From NCBI GenBank assembly GCA_018268675.1, contig JAFDWB010000034.1:1-37251 (forward strand): a DNA stretch of 37,251 nt. The letters run 5' to 3'. The position numbers and the translations under genes are program-made. The stretch is from Actinomycetota bacterium (GTDB lineage: Bacteria > Actinomycetota > Thermoleophilia > Solirubrobacterales > 70-9). Below the pieces are notes generated by a model. The model was not told where the DNA came from and ran no database searches. It saw only the letters and a list, made by a program, of their open reading frames with translations. Each line of letters starts with the position of its first letter. The first letter of the stretch is position 1. Shown here piece after piece: positions 17,242 through 24,840 of this stretch.

Positions 17242-17775
17242 ATGGCCGAGAAGTCCTTCGCCGCCGCCCTCAACGAGCAGATCTCCAACGAGTTCGCCGC
17301 CTCGCAGCAGTACGTCGCCGCCGCCGTCTACTACGACACCGAAACGCTGCCCCGCCTCGCCGCCTTCTTCTACCGGCAGGCGCTCGAGGAGCGCGAGCAC
17401 GCGATGATCATGATCCGCTACCTGCTCGACGTCGGCGAGAGCGTCGAGATCCCCGACATCAAGGCGGTCCCGACCACCTACGCGGACGGCTCCGAGCCGG
17501 TCAAGATGGCGCTCGAGCAGGAGAAACGGGTCAGCCAGGAGATCTTCTCCCTCTTCGAGCTCGCCCGCGAGCTGAAGGACTACCGCGCCGAGCAGTTCCT
17601 CCAGTGGTTCGTCAAGGAGCAGGTCGAGGAGGTCGCGCTGATGGGCGACCTGCTGAACGTGGTCGAGCGCTCGCGCGAGAACCTGCTGCTCGCCGAGGAC
17701 TTCATCGCGCGGGAGAAAATGGGCGAGGAGGGGGCCGACCCGACTGCGCCGCCGGCGGCGGACGAGGCGGAGTAA
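17242..17775 (+). CDS. Ferritin
   Basis: 177 aa non-haem ferritin that oxidises and stores iron as a 24-mer. The ferroxidase residues are in the standard places: E17 (SNEFAASQQY), E50 and H53 (EEREHAM), with further acidic residues in helices C and D (ALEQEKRVSQEI, FVKEQVEEVALM). A short acidic, proline/alanine tail (from about 162) extends past the core. A CTAAGGAGCCG ribosome binding site lies before the ATG, unlike the leaderless genes around it. A hairpin-rich region follows. Confidence 0.93.
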   Translation: MAEKSFAAALNEQISNEFAASQQYVAAAVYYDTETLPRLAAFFYRQALEEREHAMIMIRYLLDVGESVEIPDIKAVPTTYADGSEPVKMALEQEKRVSQEIFSLFELARELKDYRAEQFLQWFVKEQVEEVALMGDLLNVVERSRENLLLAEDFIAREKMGEEGADPTAPPAADEAE

Positions 17776-17802
17776 GGGACGAGGGAAGGGTTCTTCGGTT
17801 TG

Positions 17803-17951
17803 GCGTGAGGGACGGGGGACCGGTCCGGCGGAATTGAGGACCACGCCCTTCGGGCTTGGTCCGATGGTGGAGCCGCCTACGGCGGCTGGGATCAGATTGC
17901 ATTTCGCGGGACATTCCGGCAGACCGGTCCCCCGTCCCTCCCCTCGGGCGC
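17803..17951 (+). repeat. Framed intergenic hairpin element, copy 2
   Basis: Starts GCGTGAGGGA and ends CCGTCCCTCCCCTCGGGCGC. GAGGGACGGGGGACCGGTC (17807-17825) pairs perfectly with 17922-17940 over 19 bp. Two smaller hairpins lie inside: 17838-17848 with 17852-17862 (one mismatch), and AGCCGCC-TAC-GGCGGCT (17871-17887). It is immediately downstream of ferritin. Confidence 0.7.
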
Positions 17952-17982
17952 TTGCGCCTTGTGGGTGCGGCCCGCCAGAAGT

Positions 17983-18033
17983 GACGCCCCGGCCCGGCAG
18001 CAACCTTTATCGATGCTGCCGGGCCGGGGCGTC
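17983..18033. terminator. 20-bp perfect hairpin after the S51 peptidase gene
   Basis: GACGCCCCGGCCCGGCAGCA (17983-18002) and its exact complement (18014-18033) enclose an 11-nt loop. It is placed 53 nt after the stop of the minus-strand peptidase, like the hairpin at 13017-13070. It is a probable terminator without a U-tract. Confidence 0.6.
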
Positions 18034-18086
18034 CTTCGGGGGTCGCTGAAGAGACCCGGGGGGGCTCCCGATCAACAAGCCCGCCG

Positions 18087-18875
18087 TCACCCCAACCATC
18101 CGGCCCGCCGCCGCATCCCCGCCAACTGTCTGAACTCCGCGATGTCCTCCCGCAGCGCCGCCGGCGCGGGCGCCGGGAGGAAGCGGGCCGGGAGCGGGCT
18201 CTCGAGCACCTCGCCGCCCTCCCGCCGGACCCGGTACGCGCGGGCGCCACGGCGGGCGGTGACGGCGGTGGGCGAGTCCTCGCCCTCCCACAGCAGGCCC
18301 GCGTAGTCGTCGAGGCCGTAGCCGGCGGGCATCCCGGCGCCGACCGCCTCGAGGTAGGCGGCGCGGCGCTCGGGCTCGTTGTTGTAGTGGACGCAGAGGC
18401 TGCCCGGGAGGAGCGCGAGGCCGGCCGCCGCGAGGGGGCTGCCGGAGGATTTGGTGATCCCGGCCTCGAACCAGCACATCGCCCCGGCGCTCTGGCCGGC
18501 GAGGACGATGCCGCGGCGCCAGGCGAGGCTGAGGATCGAGGCGATGTCGTGGGCCTCCCAGACCGCCAGCAGGTTGACCATGCTGCCGCCGCCGACGTAG
18601 ATCAGGTCCTGGGAGAGGAGGTGGTCGCGGAGGGCCATCGGGCGCCGGCCGAGGCGGAAGAGCGAGACGTCGGAGGGCTCGCAGCGACGGCCGCCGAAGG
18701 CCTGGTAGAAGCGGGCGATCTGCTCGGTGGGGTCACCGCTGGCGGTGGGCAGGATGCAGATCCGCGGCCGCTCGCCGCCGCGCTCGCCCGCCAGCCGCAA
18801 GAGGAGCTCGGAGACGGCGCGGTCGGGCGGGCGCGAGGTGAAGTCGTGGCCGCCGAGCGCCAGGATCCGGCGCAT
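18087..18875 (-). CDS. Peptidase S51 family protein (dipeptidase E-like), second of a pair
   Basis: 262 aa. Shows the S51 fold marks: ICILPTASGDPT (39-50), DLIYVGGGSMVNLLAVW (90-106) and the nucleophile elbow GQSAGAMCWF with Ser129. CVHYNN has His163, the likely catalytic histidine. Family members cleave aspartyl dipeptides (PepE) or cyanophycin, and the short length favours a PepE-like enzyme. Its ATG overlaps the stop of the upstream paralogue (TGATG), so the two are translated together. The last 25 residues are basic. Confidence 0.85.
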   Translation of the reverse strand: MRRILALGGHDFTSRPPDRAVSELLLRLAGERGGERPRICILPTASGDPTEQIARFYQAFGGRRCEPSDVSLFRLGRRPMALRDHLLSQDLIYVGGGSMVNLLAVWEAHDIASILSLAWRRGIVLAGQSAGAMCWFEAGITKSSGSPLAAAGLALLPGSLCVHYNNEPERRAAYLEAVGAGMPAGYGLDDYAGLLWEGEDSPTAVTARRGARAYRVRREGGEVLESPLPARFLPAPAPAALREDIAEFRQLAGMRRRAGWLG

Positions 18876-19645
18876 CAGGCCGCCGGGACCGCGGTGGACA
18901 GCGCCTCCGGCAGCGGCGCCTCCGGGGCCACCCCGCGTTCGCCCAGATAGGTGGTGGCGATCCGCATCTCCAGCACCCGCTGCCCGGAGACGTCGAGCCG
19001 GTACCCGCGCGCCCGCGGCCGCGAGGCGACGACGCGGCAGAGCTCCTCGCCGACGAAGTGGAAGGCGGCGCCGTCCTCGGCCGCGTAGCCGGGGCGCATC
19101 CCTTCGCGCAGGAAGCGGTGGTAGGACTCGCGCCGGTCCGATTCGCGCTCGTAGTGGACGCAGTTGCTGAACGGCAGCAGGCCGAGCCCCTCGACCCGCC
19201 GCGGCGCCCCGTGGAAGCCGCTCACCGCCTCGGCGAACCAGCAGAGGGAGCCCGCCGAGAGGCCGCAGAGGATCACTCCGGCCTCCCAGGCTTCGCGCAG
19301 GATCGCGTCGATCCCGTGCGCCCTCCAGACCCCGAGCAGGCTGACCACGCTGCCGCCGCCGACATAGATCAGGTCCTGGGAGAGGAGGTGGCGGCGGATG
19401 TCGTCGGGCCCCTGCTCGCGGCGGAACAGCGAGATGTGGCTCGCCTCGCAGCGGTGCGCCGAAAAAGCCCGGTAGAAGCGGACGATGTAGTGGTCGGCGT
19501 CGCCGGAGGCCTGCGGCAGGAAGCAGACCCGCGGCCGCTCCGCCCCGCAGAGGCCGAGCACGTAGTCGTCGAGCAGCGGGTTTCCCGACTCCATCGAGAA
19601 GCCCCCGCCGCCGAAGGCGACGATCTGTCGGGGCGCTGTCTTCAC
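18875..19645 (-). CDS. Peptidase S51 family protein (dipeptidase E-like), first of a pair
   Basis: 256 aa, a paralogue of the next gene with the same blocks: VCFLPQASGDAD, LSQDLIYVGGGSVVSLLGVW, GLSAGSLCWF with Ser130 and NCVHYERESDRR. It is intracellular, with no signal peptide. The start is GTG 19645. The GAGGAG motif touches this codon, so initiation is unusual, but no other start codon is near. Two adjacent copies suggest a duplication, perhaps with different substrates or a hetero-oligomer. Confidence 0.85.
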   Translation of the reverse strand: MKTAPRQIVAFGGGGFSMESGNPLLDDYVLGLCGAERPRVCFLPQASGDADHYIVRFYRAFSAHRCEASHISLFRREQGPDDIRRHLLSQDLIYVGGGSVVSLLGVWRAHGIDAILREAWEAGVILCGLSAGSLCWFAEAVSGFHGAPRRVEGLGLLPFSNCVHYERESDRRESYHRFLREGMRPGYAAEDGAAFHFVGEELCRVVASRPRARGYRLDVSGQRVLEMRIATTYLGERGVAPEAPLPEALSTAVPAA

Positions 19646-19741
19646 CTCCTCGATGGTCGCGGCGGGAGACCGTGCCGTCCTTGTCCAGCCGTCCGAACTT
19701 AGGCCCGCGGGGCTAGCCCCGTGTACAGGGCCCCGCCGGGA
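19646..19741. other. Short gap with a 14-bp palindrome
   Basis: 96 nt between the sigma factor end and the S51 pair. It contains the perfect palindrome CGGGGCTAGCCCCG (19708-19721) and nearby CCCGCGG/CCGCCGGG. It may terminate the sigma gene or be an operator for the S51 pair. Confidence 0.4.
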
Positions 19742-20254
19742 TCAGCCGTCGAGAGCGTAGGCGCGCCGCAGCTTGACCCGCGCCCGGTGCAGCTGCACCT
19801 TCACGGTCCCCTCCGGGATCCCCAGCCGGGCGGCGATCGCGGGCTGAGTCAGGTCCTCCACGTAGCGCAGCGAGATCAGGGTGCGCTCACGCTCGGAGAG
19901 CAGCTCCAGCGCCGCGTGCAGGTCGGCTCGTTCGACCGTGGAGACGACCAGCGCGTCCTCGCTGCCCTCCTGGTATTCGAGCAGGTCGGTGGGATCGGGG
20001 CGCGGCCGTGAGTAGTAGCGCCAGGCCTCGTTGCGGATGATCGCCGCCAGCCAGCCCTTGCGGTTCGCGGCGTCGCGCAGGGTCGAGCGACGACGCCAGG
20101 CGCGGAGCAAGGCCTCCTGCGCGATGTCCTCCGCCTCGCTCGGGTTCTTCGCGTAGCGGTAGGCCAGTCGCAGACAGATCCTCTGTGCCTCACCCCACTC
20201 CCAGCCATCCTCACCCTGGTGTGAATGGTCCCTCTGAGAGTCGATGTGACGAAC
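19742..20254 (-). CDS. ECF-type RNA polymerase sigma factor, start codon unclear
   Basis: Region 2 reads QRICLRLAYRYAKNPSEAED then IAQEALLRAW, and region 4 reads LLSERERTLISLRYVEDLTQ followed by IAARLGIPEGTVKVQLHRAR. Both are typical of group 4 sigma factors. The open frame runs from 20254 to the stop at 19742, but between the TAA at 20255-20257 and region 2 there is no ATG, GTG or TTG. The first is a TTG at 20110, inside region 2, which would truncate the core-binding part. An ATG at 20208, with a GGTGAGG site, lies in another frame and would join with one added base. Either a one-base loss, a nonsense codon just after the ATG at 20260, or a rare start codon is involved. No anti-sigma gene is adjacent. 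Confidence 0.7.
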   Translation of the reverse strand, partial: VRHIDSQRDHSHQGEDGWEWGEAQRICLRLAYRYAKNPSEAEDIAQEALLRAWRRRSTLRDAANRKGWLAAIIRNEAWRYYSRPRPDPTDLLEYQEGSEDALVVSTVERADLHAALELLSERERTLISLRYVEDLTQPAIAARLGIPEGTVKVQLHRARVKLRRAYALDG

Positions 20255-20349
20255 TTACATAAATCGAACGGACTCGTCAGGAACAATGAACGGAATACGC
20301 GGATAGAACGTTTGAAACCGAACTGATCGAGGGCCAGGTCAAGTGGGCC
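20255..20349. promoter_or_regulatory. Divergent promoter region of sigma factor and methyltransferase
   Basis: 95 nt, AT-richer than the surroundings. GGAACA and nearby GGAATAC on the plus strand resemble -35 elements used by ECF sigma factors, which would suit autoregulation. The match is short and uncertain. Confidence 0.3.
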
Positions 20350-21168
20350 ATGGAGATCTCGACGCAACCGACACCCGGGGCGGACCGCCACGCGGAGGTC
20401 GCCTACGAGGCGATCGCGCCCGTATACGACGACTTCACGGCCCACCACGACTACGAGCTCTGGATCGGATCGCTGCTGGCCCTGGGCGAGGCGCACGGGC
20501 TGCGCGGCGACACCGCGCTGGACGTCGCCTGCGGCACCGGCAAGAGCTTCCTGCCCCTCCTCGAGCACGGTTGGAAGGTGACCGCCTGCGACCTCTCGCC
20601 CTCGATGCTCGAGTTGGCCCGGGCGAAGGCCGGGGGCAAGCTGGAGCGCCTCGAGGTCGCCGATATGCGCGCCCTCCCCGTCTACGGCAGCTTCGACCTC
20701 GTCTGCTGCCTGGACGACGCGATGAACTACCTCCATACGCCCGCCGAGCTGGAGCAGACCCTGAAGGGCCTGGCCGCCAACCTCGCCCCGCACGGCATCC
20801 TGATCTTCGACTCCAACACGCTCACCACCTATCGCGACTTCTTCGGCGAACACGTCGAGCTCGAGGCGAACGGGCGGCGGCTGATCTGGGACGGGCGCAC
20901 CGGCGGCCACGCCGAGCCGGGGCAGATCAGCGAGGCGTCGTTTGAAGTCGAGCCCCTCGTGCCGGGCACCGGCCCCGAGATCGAGCCCGAGCTCCACCGC
21001 CAGCGCCACCACCCGGAGCCCGAGGTGCGCGCGGCCCTCGACGCGGCCGGGCTGGAGCTCGTGGGCCTCTACGGCCACCACCACGACGGGGTCCCGCGGC
21101 AGCCGATGAGCGAGGACGACCATACGAAGGCGATCTACGTGGCGCGGCTGAGGGGGGCGGCGGCGTAA
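20350..21168 (+). CDS. Class I SAM-dependent methyltransferase
   Basis: 272 aa, cytoplasmic. The SAM-binding motif I is TALDVACGTGKSFLPLLE (about 55-72), followed by the acidic end of strand 2 in VTACDLSPSML. Motif IV is near SFDLVCCLDDAMNYL, and HGILIFDSNT follows. YEAIAPVYDDFTAHHDY at the N-terminus is common in this group. The substrate cannot be inferred. It is divergent from the sigma factor gene, so it may belong to its regulon. A long hairpin element follows it. Confidence 0.88.
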   Translation: MEISTQPTPGADRHAEVAYEAIAPVYDDFTAHHDYELWIGSLLALGEAHGLRGDTALDVACGTGKSFLPLLEHGWKVTACDLSPSMLELARAKAGGKLERLEVADMRALPVYGSFDLVCCLDDAMNYLHTPAELEQTLKGLAANLAPHGILIFDSNTLTTYRDFFGEHVELEANGRRLIWDGRTGGHAEPGQISEASFEVEPLVPGTGPEIEPELHRQRHHPEPEVRAALDAAGLELVGLYGHHHDGVPRQPMSEDDHTKAIYVARLRGAAA

Positions 21169-21218
21169 GGACGCTGGAGGGTTCGGGGGGCGCGGCGGCC
21201 GTCCGAGGTGCGTCCTGG

Positions 21219-21758
21219 GCGTGAGGGGTTCGTCGGGGAGTGGGCACAGGGACGTTGCGAAGTCGGACTTCCGTGATCGTCCCGTGTGAGAGGAGCGTCG
21301 GGATCGAGGCCCCGGGACGCGCTGCAGCTCTCAGGCGGTTGAGGAAGACGGGAGGAACCGTGACGATCTCCCTCCCTCCTCGGCCGATCCTCTTCCGCTG
21401 TTCCTTATGGCCGATATACCGGCATAAGGAACAGCTGGACGGAGGGTGCCCTCCCGACGGGGGCGAGGTCCCCGGCCTTCCCGACGTCTTCGTCACGAGG
21501 TCCCACATCGGTGACGGACCCGTGGCGCTCCCGGGCGTCTTCCGTCACTCCCCCGCGACCTTCCTCCACGCCCGGCGTCCCGTCCCGGGTGAGTTCGCAC
21601 TTCACCGCGCCATCCGCGGGTTTCTGCGAACTCACCGGGGCGCGCGTCCCTGGTGCGGCGTGCCGACCCTTCCTCTCCCCACGGACCCGGCCGTCTCGGC
21701 CACGGCCACAGCCCGCCCGGGCCGTGGACGAGACGGCCCGTCCCTTACCTCGGGCGCC
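21219..21758 (+). repeat. Framed intergenic hairpin element, copy 3 (540 nt)
   Basis: Runs from GCGTGAGGGG to CTCGGGCGCC between the methyltransferase and the convergent MFS gene. It contains: GAAGTCGGACTTC inside 21251-21281; GAGGAAGACGGGAGGAA (21341-21357); a hairpin pairing 21397-21409 with 21423-21435; a diverged second copy of the GTCACGAGGTC motif (21491-21520); GTGAGTTCGCA (21589-21599) pairing with 21625-21635; and a 19-bp stem, 21689-21707 with 21720-21738, with one mismatch. The first, second, fourth and last blocks recur in order in copy 4. I see no credible gene in it. Confidence 0.75.
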
Positions 21759-21793
21759 GGCTTCCCCCGCCGGCGCCCGGAACAACCGCCCCC

Positions 21794-23293
21794 CTATGCC
21801 GCCTCGGAGCTGAACACCGGCTCCGCCCCCGCTGCCTCGACGGCCGCCGCTTCCGCTGCCGGAGGACCGGAGCGGAGGACCAGGACGGCTACCGCGACGG
21901 CGGCGGCCAGGAGGCCGGCGCCGACCAGGAAGGCCAGCTGGTATCCGCTGGTGAGGGCGGCGTGGGTGCCCTCGCCGCTCGCGACCAGGGTGGTGGTGCG
22001 GTTGGTGGAGAGGGTCGCGAGGACCGCCAGGCCAAGGGCGCCGCCGACCTGGAGGGTGGTGTTGACCAGGCCCGAGGCGAGGCCCGCCTCCTCCGGCCGC
22101 ACCCCCGACATCGCCAGGCTCATCAGCGACGGGAAGGAGAGGCCGGCGCCGATCCCGACCAGCACCATCGCGGGCAGGACTCCGGACCAGTAGCTGCCGT
22201 CGACGGTGATGTGGGAGAAGAGCGCCAGGCCGGCGGCGACCGCCAGCAGGCCCGGGATCAGGGTGGCCCGGGCGCCGAAGCGCATGTTCAGTTTCGCCGA
22301 GAAGCCGAGCGAGAGGGTGCCGATGATCGCCGTCACCGGGATGAAGGCGAGGCCGACCTCGAGCGAGTCGAAGCCGAGCACTTTCTGCAGGTACAGGGCG
22401 CCGAGGAAGAACATCCCGTACATCCCGGCGACCATCAGCGCCTGGATCGCGTTGGCGCCGGAGAGGTTCCGCGAGCGGAAGATCCGCAGCGGCACCAACG
22501 GGTTCGCGGCGCGGGCCTCGCGGATGATGAAGCCGACCAGCAGCGCCACCGCGCCCGCGCCGAAGCCGAGCGTGTGGGCCGAGGCCCAGCCGTAGTTGGA
22601 CGCCTCGACGATCGCGTAGACGCCCATCATCAGCGCCGCCACGATCAGCCCGGCACCGGGCAGGTCGGCGCCCCGGGCGAAGCCGAGGCCGCCGTCCCGC
22701 CGCAGGTACCGCAGCGCCAACGTGCCGGTGAGCACCGCGATCGGCAGGTTGACGATGAAGATCCAGTGCCAGTTGATGGCCTGGGTGATCGCGCCGCCCG
22801 CGAGCAGCCCGATCGAGCCGCCGGCCGAGGCGACGAAGGAGTAGACGCCGATCGCCTTCGCCTGCTCCCCCGGCTCGGGGAACATGGTGACGATCATGCC
22901 GAGGATCACGGCCGAGGTCAGCGCCCCGCCGACCCCCTGGACGAAGCGGGCGACGACGAGCATCGTCTGGCTGTCGGCGAGCCCGCAGGCGAGCGAGGCG
23001 CCGGTGAAGAGGACGAGCCCGGTGAGGAAGACGTCGCGGCGGCCGAGCAGGTCGCCGAGCCGGCCCGCCAGCAGCAGCAGGCCGCCGAAGGAGATCAGGT
23101 AGGCGTTGACCACCCAGGCGAGGCTCGACTGCGAGAAGCCGAGGTCCCCCTGGATCTTGGGCAGCGCCACGTTCACGATCGTCGCGTCGAGGACGATCAT
23201 CAGCATGCCCACGCAGAGGACCACGAGGGCGATCCAGCGCGAACGGTCGGAAGTTGAGGAAGCTTGAGCTATGTTGTCATTCGTAAGTGACAT
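21794..23293 (-). CDS. MFS drug-efflux transporter, DHA2 (EmrB/QacA) type
   Basis: 499 aa proton-coupled exporter with about 14 membrane helices. ALVVLCVGMLMIVLDATIVN (TM1 with the D near its end) and ALPKIQGDLGFSQSSLAWVV are the DHA2 start. LAGRLGDLLGRRDVFLTG is the loop 2-3 motif A, and FVQGVGGALTSAVILGMIVT carries the motif C region. The start is ATG 23293 rather than the TTG/CTG-rich codons above it, because a good promoter lies directly upstream. It is divergent from a MarR regulator, a classic drug-responsive pair. The substrate is unknown. Confidence 0.9.
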   Translation of the reverse strand: MSLTNDNIAQASSTSDRSRWIALVVLCVGMLMIVLDATIVNVALPKIQGDLGFSQSSLAWVVNAYLISFGGLLLLAGRLGDLLGRRDVFLTGLVLFTGASLACGLADSQTMLVVARFVQGVGGALTSAVILGMIVTMFPEPGEQAKAIGVYSFVASAGGSIGLLAGGAITQAINWHWIFIVNLPIAVLTGTLALRYLRRDGGLGFARGADLPGAGLIVAALMMGVYAIVEASNYGWASAHTLGFGAGAVALLVGFIIREARAANPLVPLRIFRSRNLSGANAIQALMVAGMYGMFFLGALYLQKVLGFDSLEVGLAFIPVTAIIGTLSLGFSAKLNMRFGARATLIPGLLAVAAGLALFSHITVDGSYWSGVLPAMVLVGIGAGLSFPSLMSLAMSGVRPEEAGLASGLVNTTLQVGGALGLAVLATLSTNRTTTLVASGEGTHAALTSGYQLAFLVGAGLLAAAVAVAVLVLRSGPPAAEAAAVEAAGAEPVFSSEAA

Positions 23294-23330
23294 GGGACCG
23301 TCACTGTAACAAGGACTATCCACAATGCAA
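23286..23330 (-). promoter_or_regulatory. MFS promoter with overlapping inverted repeat
   Basis: On the minus strand TTGCAT (23325-23330), a 16-nt spacer and TACAGT (23303-23308) form a -35/-10 pair. The dyad AGTGAC-N8-GTCACT (23286-23305) covers the -10 and the start codon. It is a likely MarR operator. Confidence 0.5.
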
Positions 23331-23360
23331 GTAGTAATTCGTTAAAATTCTGGAACAGCC

Positions 23361-23816
23361 ATGAACCCGGCGACCCAAACTCCCCAGCAGACCGGCACGA
23401 TGGGGCTCCTGTCCCAGCTCAACCGGGTCGTCTTCCGGCGCGCGACCGAGGACGTGCTCGGGATGAAGATGAAGCAGCTGATCGCGCTCGAAATCCTCGC
23501 CCGCAACGAGGGCTGCCTGCAGCAGGATCTGGGGTCGACGCTGATGCTCGACCCGAACAACTGCGTGCTGCTGCTGAACGAGCTCGACGAGCGCGGCTAC
23601 GTCGAACGCCGGCGCGATCCCTGCGACCGCCGCCGCCACATCGTCGTGATCACCGCCGCCGGGGCGAAGGCGCTGAAGAAGGCGACGGCGAAGCTCGAGG
23701 AGCTGGAGGGCGAAGTGCTCGCCAACCTCGATCCGGCCGAACGCGAGCAGCTGCGCGACCTCCTCGCCCGCGCGATGGAAGGCCAGGACCCGAGCGTCGC
23801 GCTCCTCTGCGGGTAG
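23361..23816 (+). CDS. MarR-family transcriptional regulator
   Basis: 151 aa winged helix protein. Helices KQLIALEILARNEG and LQQDLGSTLMLDPNNCVLLL are the recognition part, and ERRRDPCDRRRHIVVITAAG is the wing with the family DRR signature. KATAKLEELEGEVLANL forms the dimerising helix. Divergent from the MFS gene with 67 nt between starts, so it probably represses the exporter until a ligand binds. TAAAAT at 23343-23348 is a possible -10, 12 nt before the ATG. Confidence 0.9.
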   Translation: MNPATQTPQQTGTMGLLSQLNRVVFRRATEDVLGMKMKQLIALEILARNEGCLQQDLGSTLMLDPNNCVLLLNELDERGYVERRRDPCDRRRHIVVITAAGAKALKKATAKLEELEGEVLANLDPAEREQLRDLLARAMEGQDPSVALLCG

Positions 23817-23819
23817 CGG

Positions 23820-24188
23820 CTACCGCGGCGCGTAGCGGCGGTGCAGGATCAGGACGTTGCCGTCCGGGTCCTTGAACGGCGCCTGCAGGCAGACGCCGCT
23901 GTCCATCGTCTCGCCGAGGAACTCGACGCCTGCCGCCTCCAGCTCCGCCCGCGCCGCCTCGACGTCGTCGACGCGGAAGGCGATCGGGTGGCCGCTCGGG
24001 GCGAACTCGCGGCCGACCGCGGCGGCATCGAGGACGGTGAGGGTCAGGTTGCCGGTCTCGAACTCGCCGCCGGGGACTTTGCCGTAGTCGCGCACGTCGC
24101 CGAGCCCGAGCGTGCCGCCGTAGAACTCGACCGCGCGCGGGTAGTCGGTGACGAAGACGACGGCGAAGTCCGTGCCTTCGATCTGCAC
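23820..24188 (-). CDS. VOC (glyoxalase/bleomycin-resistance fold) family protein
   Basis: 122 aa with the paired beta-alpha-beta-beta-beta units of the VOC superfamily: DFAVVFVTDYPRAVEFYGGT at the start and PIAFRVDDVEAARAELEAAG in the second half, closing with FKDPDGNVLILHRR. The metal ligands and substrate are unclear. It starts at GTG 24188, 10 nt after the stop of the 73-aa gene, so it is the last gene of the epimerase transcript. It ends 3 nt from the convergent marR stop. Confidence 0.82.
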   Translation of the reverse strand: MQIEGTDFAVVFVTDYPRAVEFYGGTLGLGDVRDYGKVPGGEFETGNLTLTVLDAAAVGREFAPSGHPIAFRVDDVEAARAELEAAGVEFLGETMDSGVCLQAPFKDPDGNVLILHRRYAPR

Positions 24189-24198
24189 GGCGCGCCGC

Positions 24199-24420
24199 TC
24201 AGTCGACCGAGCCGAAGCCGACCCGGTGGTCGCTCGCGGCGACGCGCAGGAAGGCGACCTTGCCGAGGTAGAGCGAGATCACGCCGTCCTCGGTGTGGAG
24301 GTCGTGCCAGCCGCCCTTCTCGAGCTGCTTGCGAAGATCCTTGAGGTCGTCGTCGGCCAGGCGGGCGGCGATCACCTGGCCGCCTTCGAAGCCGATCTCG
24401 ACGCGCTGTGCCTCTGCCAT
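24199..24420 (-). CDS. Small conserved-looking protein of unknown function, 73 aa
   Basis: 73 aa, predicted beta-rich with a central helix (LADDDLKDLRKQLEKGGWHD). VEIGFEGGQVIAARL and the ending ISLYLGKVAFLRV suggest a compact fold that gives each strand a hydrophobic face. No family recognised. Its ATG overlaps the epimerase stop as TGATG, so it is translationally coupled to mce, which supports it as a real gene and hints at a role near propionyl-CoA metabolism. Confidence 0.7.
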   Translation of the reverse strand: MAEAQRVEIGFEGGQVIAARLADDDLKDLRKQLEKGGWHDLHTEDGVISLYLGKVAFLRVAASDHRVGFGSVD

Positions 24421-24830
24421 CAGTGCCCTTTCGCTGGTTCGACGATCTCGGTGAGGACCCCGCCGGTGGAGCGGGGGTGGAGGAAGGCGACGCGGCTCCC
24501 GCGGATGCCGACCCGCGGCTCGGCGTCGATCAGCTCGACCCCGTCCGAGGCGAGGCGGGGGAGCTCGGCGTCGATGTCGTCGACCGCGTAGGCGACGTGG
24601 TGCAGCCCGGGCCCGGAGCGAGCGAGGTACTTGCCGACCGCGGTGTCGGGCCCGAGCGGGCGCAGCAGCTCGACGTGGCCGTCGCCGATGTCGAGCAGCA
24701 CCGCCTCGACGCCCTGCGACTCGACCGTCTCGCGGTGGACGAGCACCATCTCGAAGCTCGTCTCGTAGAGGGCTATCGCGGCGCCCAGGTCCTCGACCGC
24801 GACCCCGATGTGGTCGATCCTTCCGAACAC
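24420..24830 (-). CDS. mce: Methylmalonyl-CoA epimerase
   Basis: 136 aa, VOC fold. Interconverts the 2R and 2S forms of methylmalonyl-CoA between propionyl-CoA carboxylase and the B12 mutase. Family marks are RIDHIGVAVEDLGAAIALYE, VEAVLLDIGDGHVELLRPLG and GPGLHHVAYAVDDIDAEL, with the metal-binding His in DHIG and HHVAY and the Glu in VELL. GTG 24830 has TAGACT 7 nt upstream. That hexamer overlaps the TAG stop of the DUF1385 gene (24841-24843), giving mce its own leaderless promoter within the run. Confidence 0.9.
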   Translation of the reverse strand: MFGRIDHIGVAVEDLGAAIALYETSFEMVLVHRETVESQGVEAVLLDIGDGHVELLRPLGPDTAVGKYLARSGPGLHHVAYAVDDIDAELPRLASDGVELIDAEPRVGIRGSRVAFLHPRSTGGVLTEIVEPAKGH

Positions 24831-24840
24831 GCGCCGCAGT

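Noticed and set aside
21405-21785. Open frames inside the hairpin elements (also 28865-29272)
   Set aside because: They cross several perfect hairpins, differ between the two related elements and show no domain.
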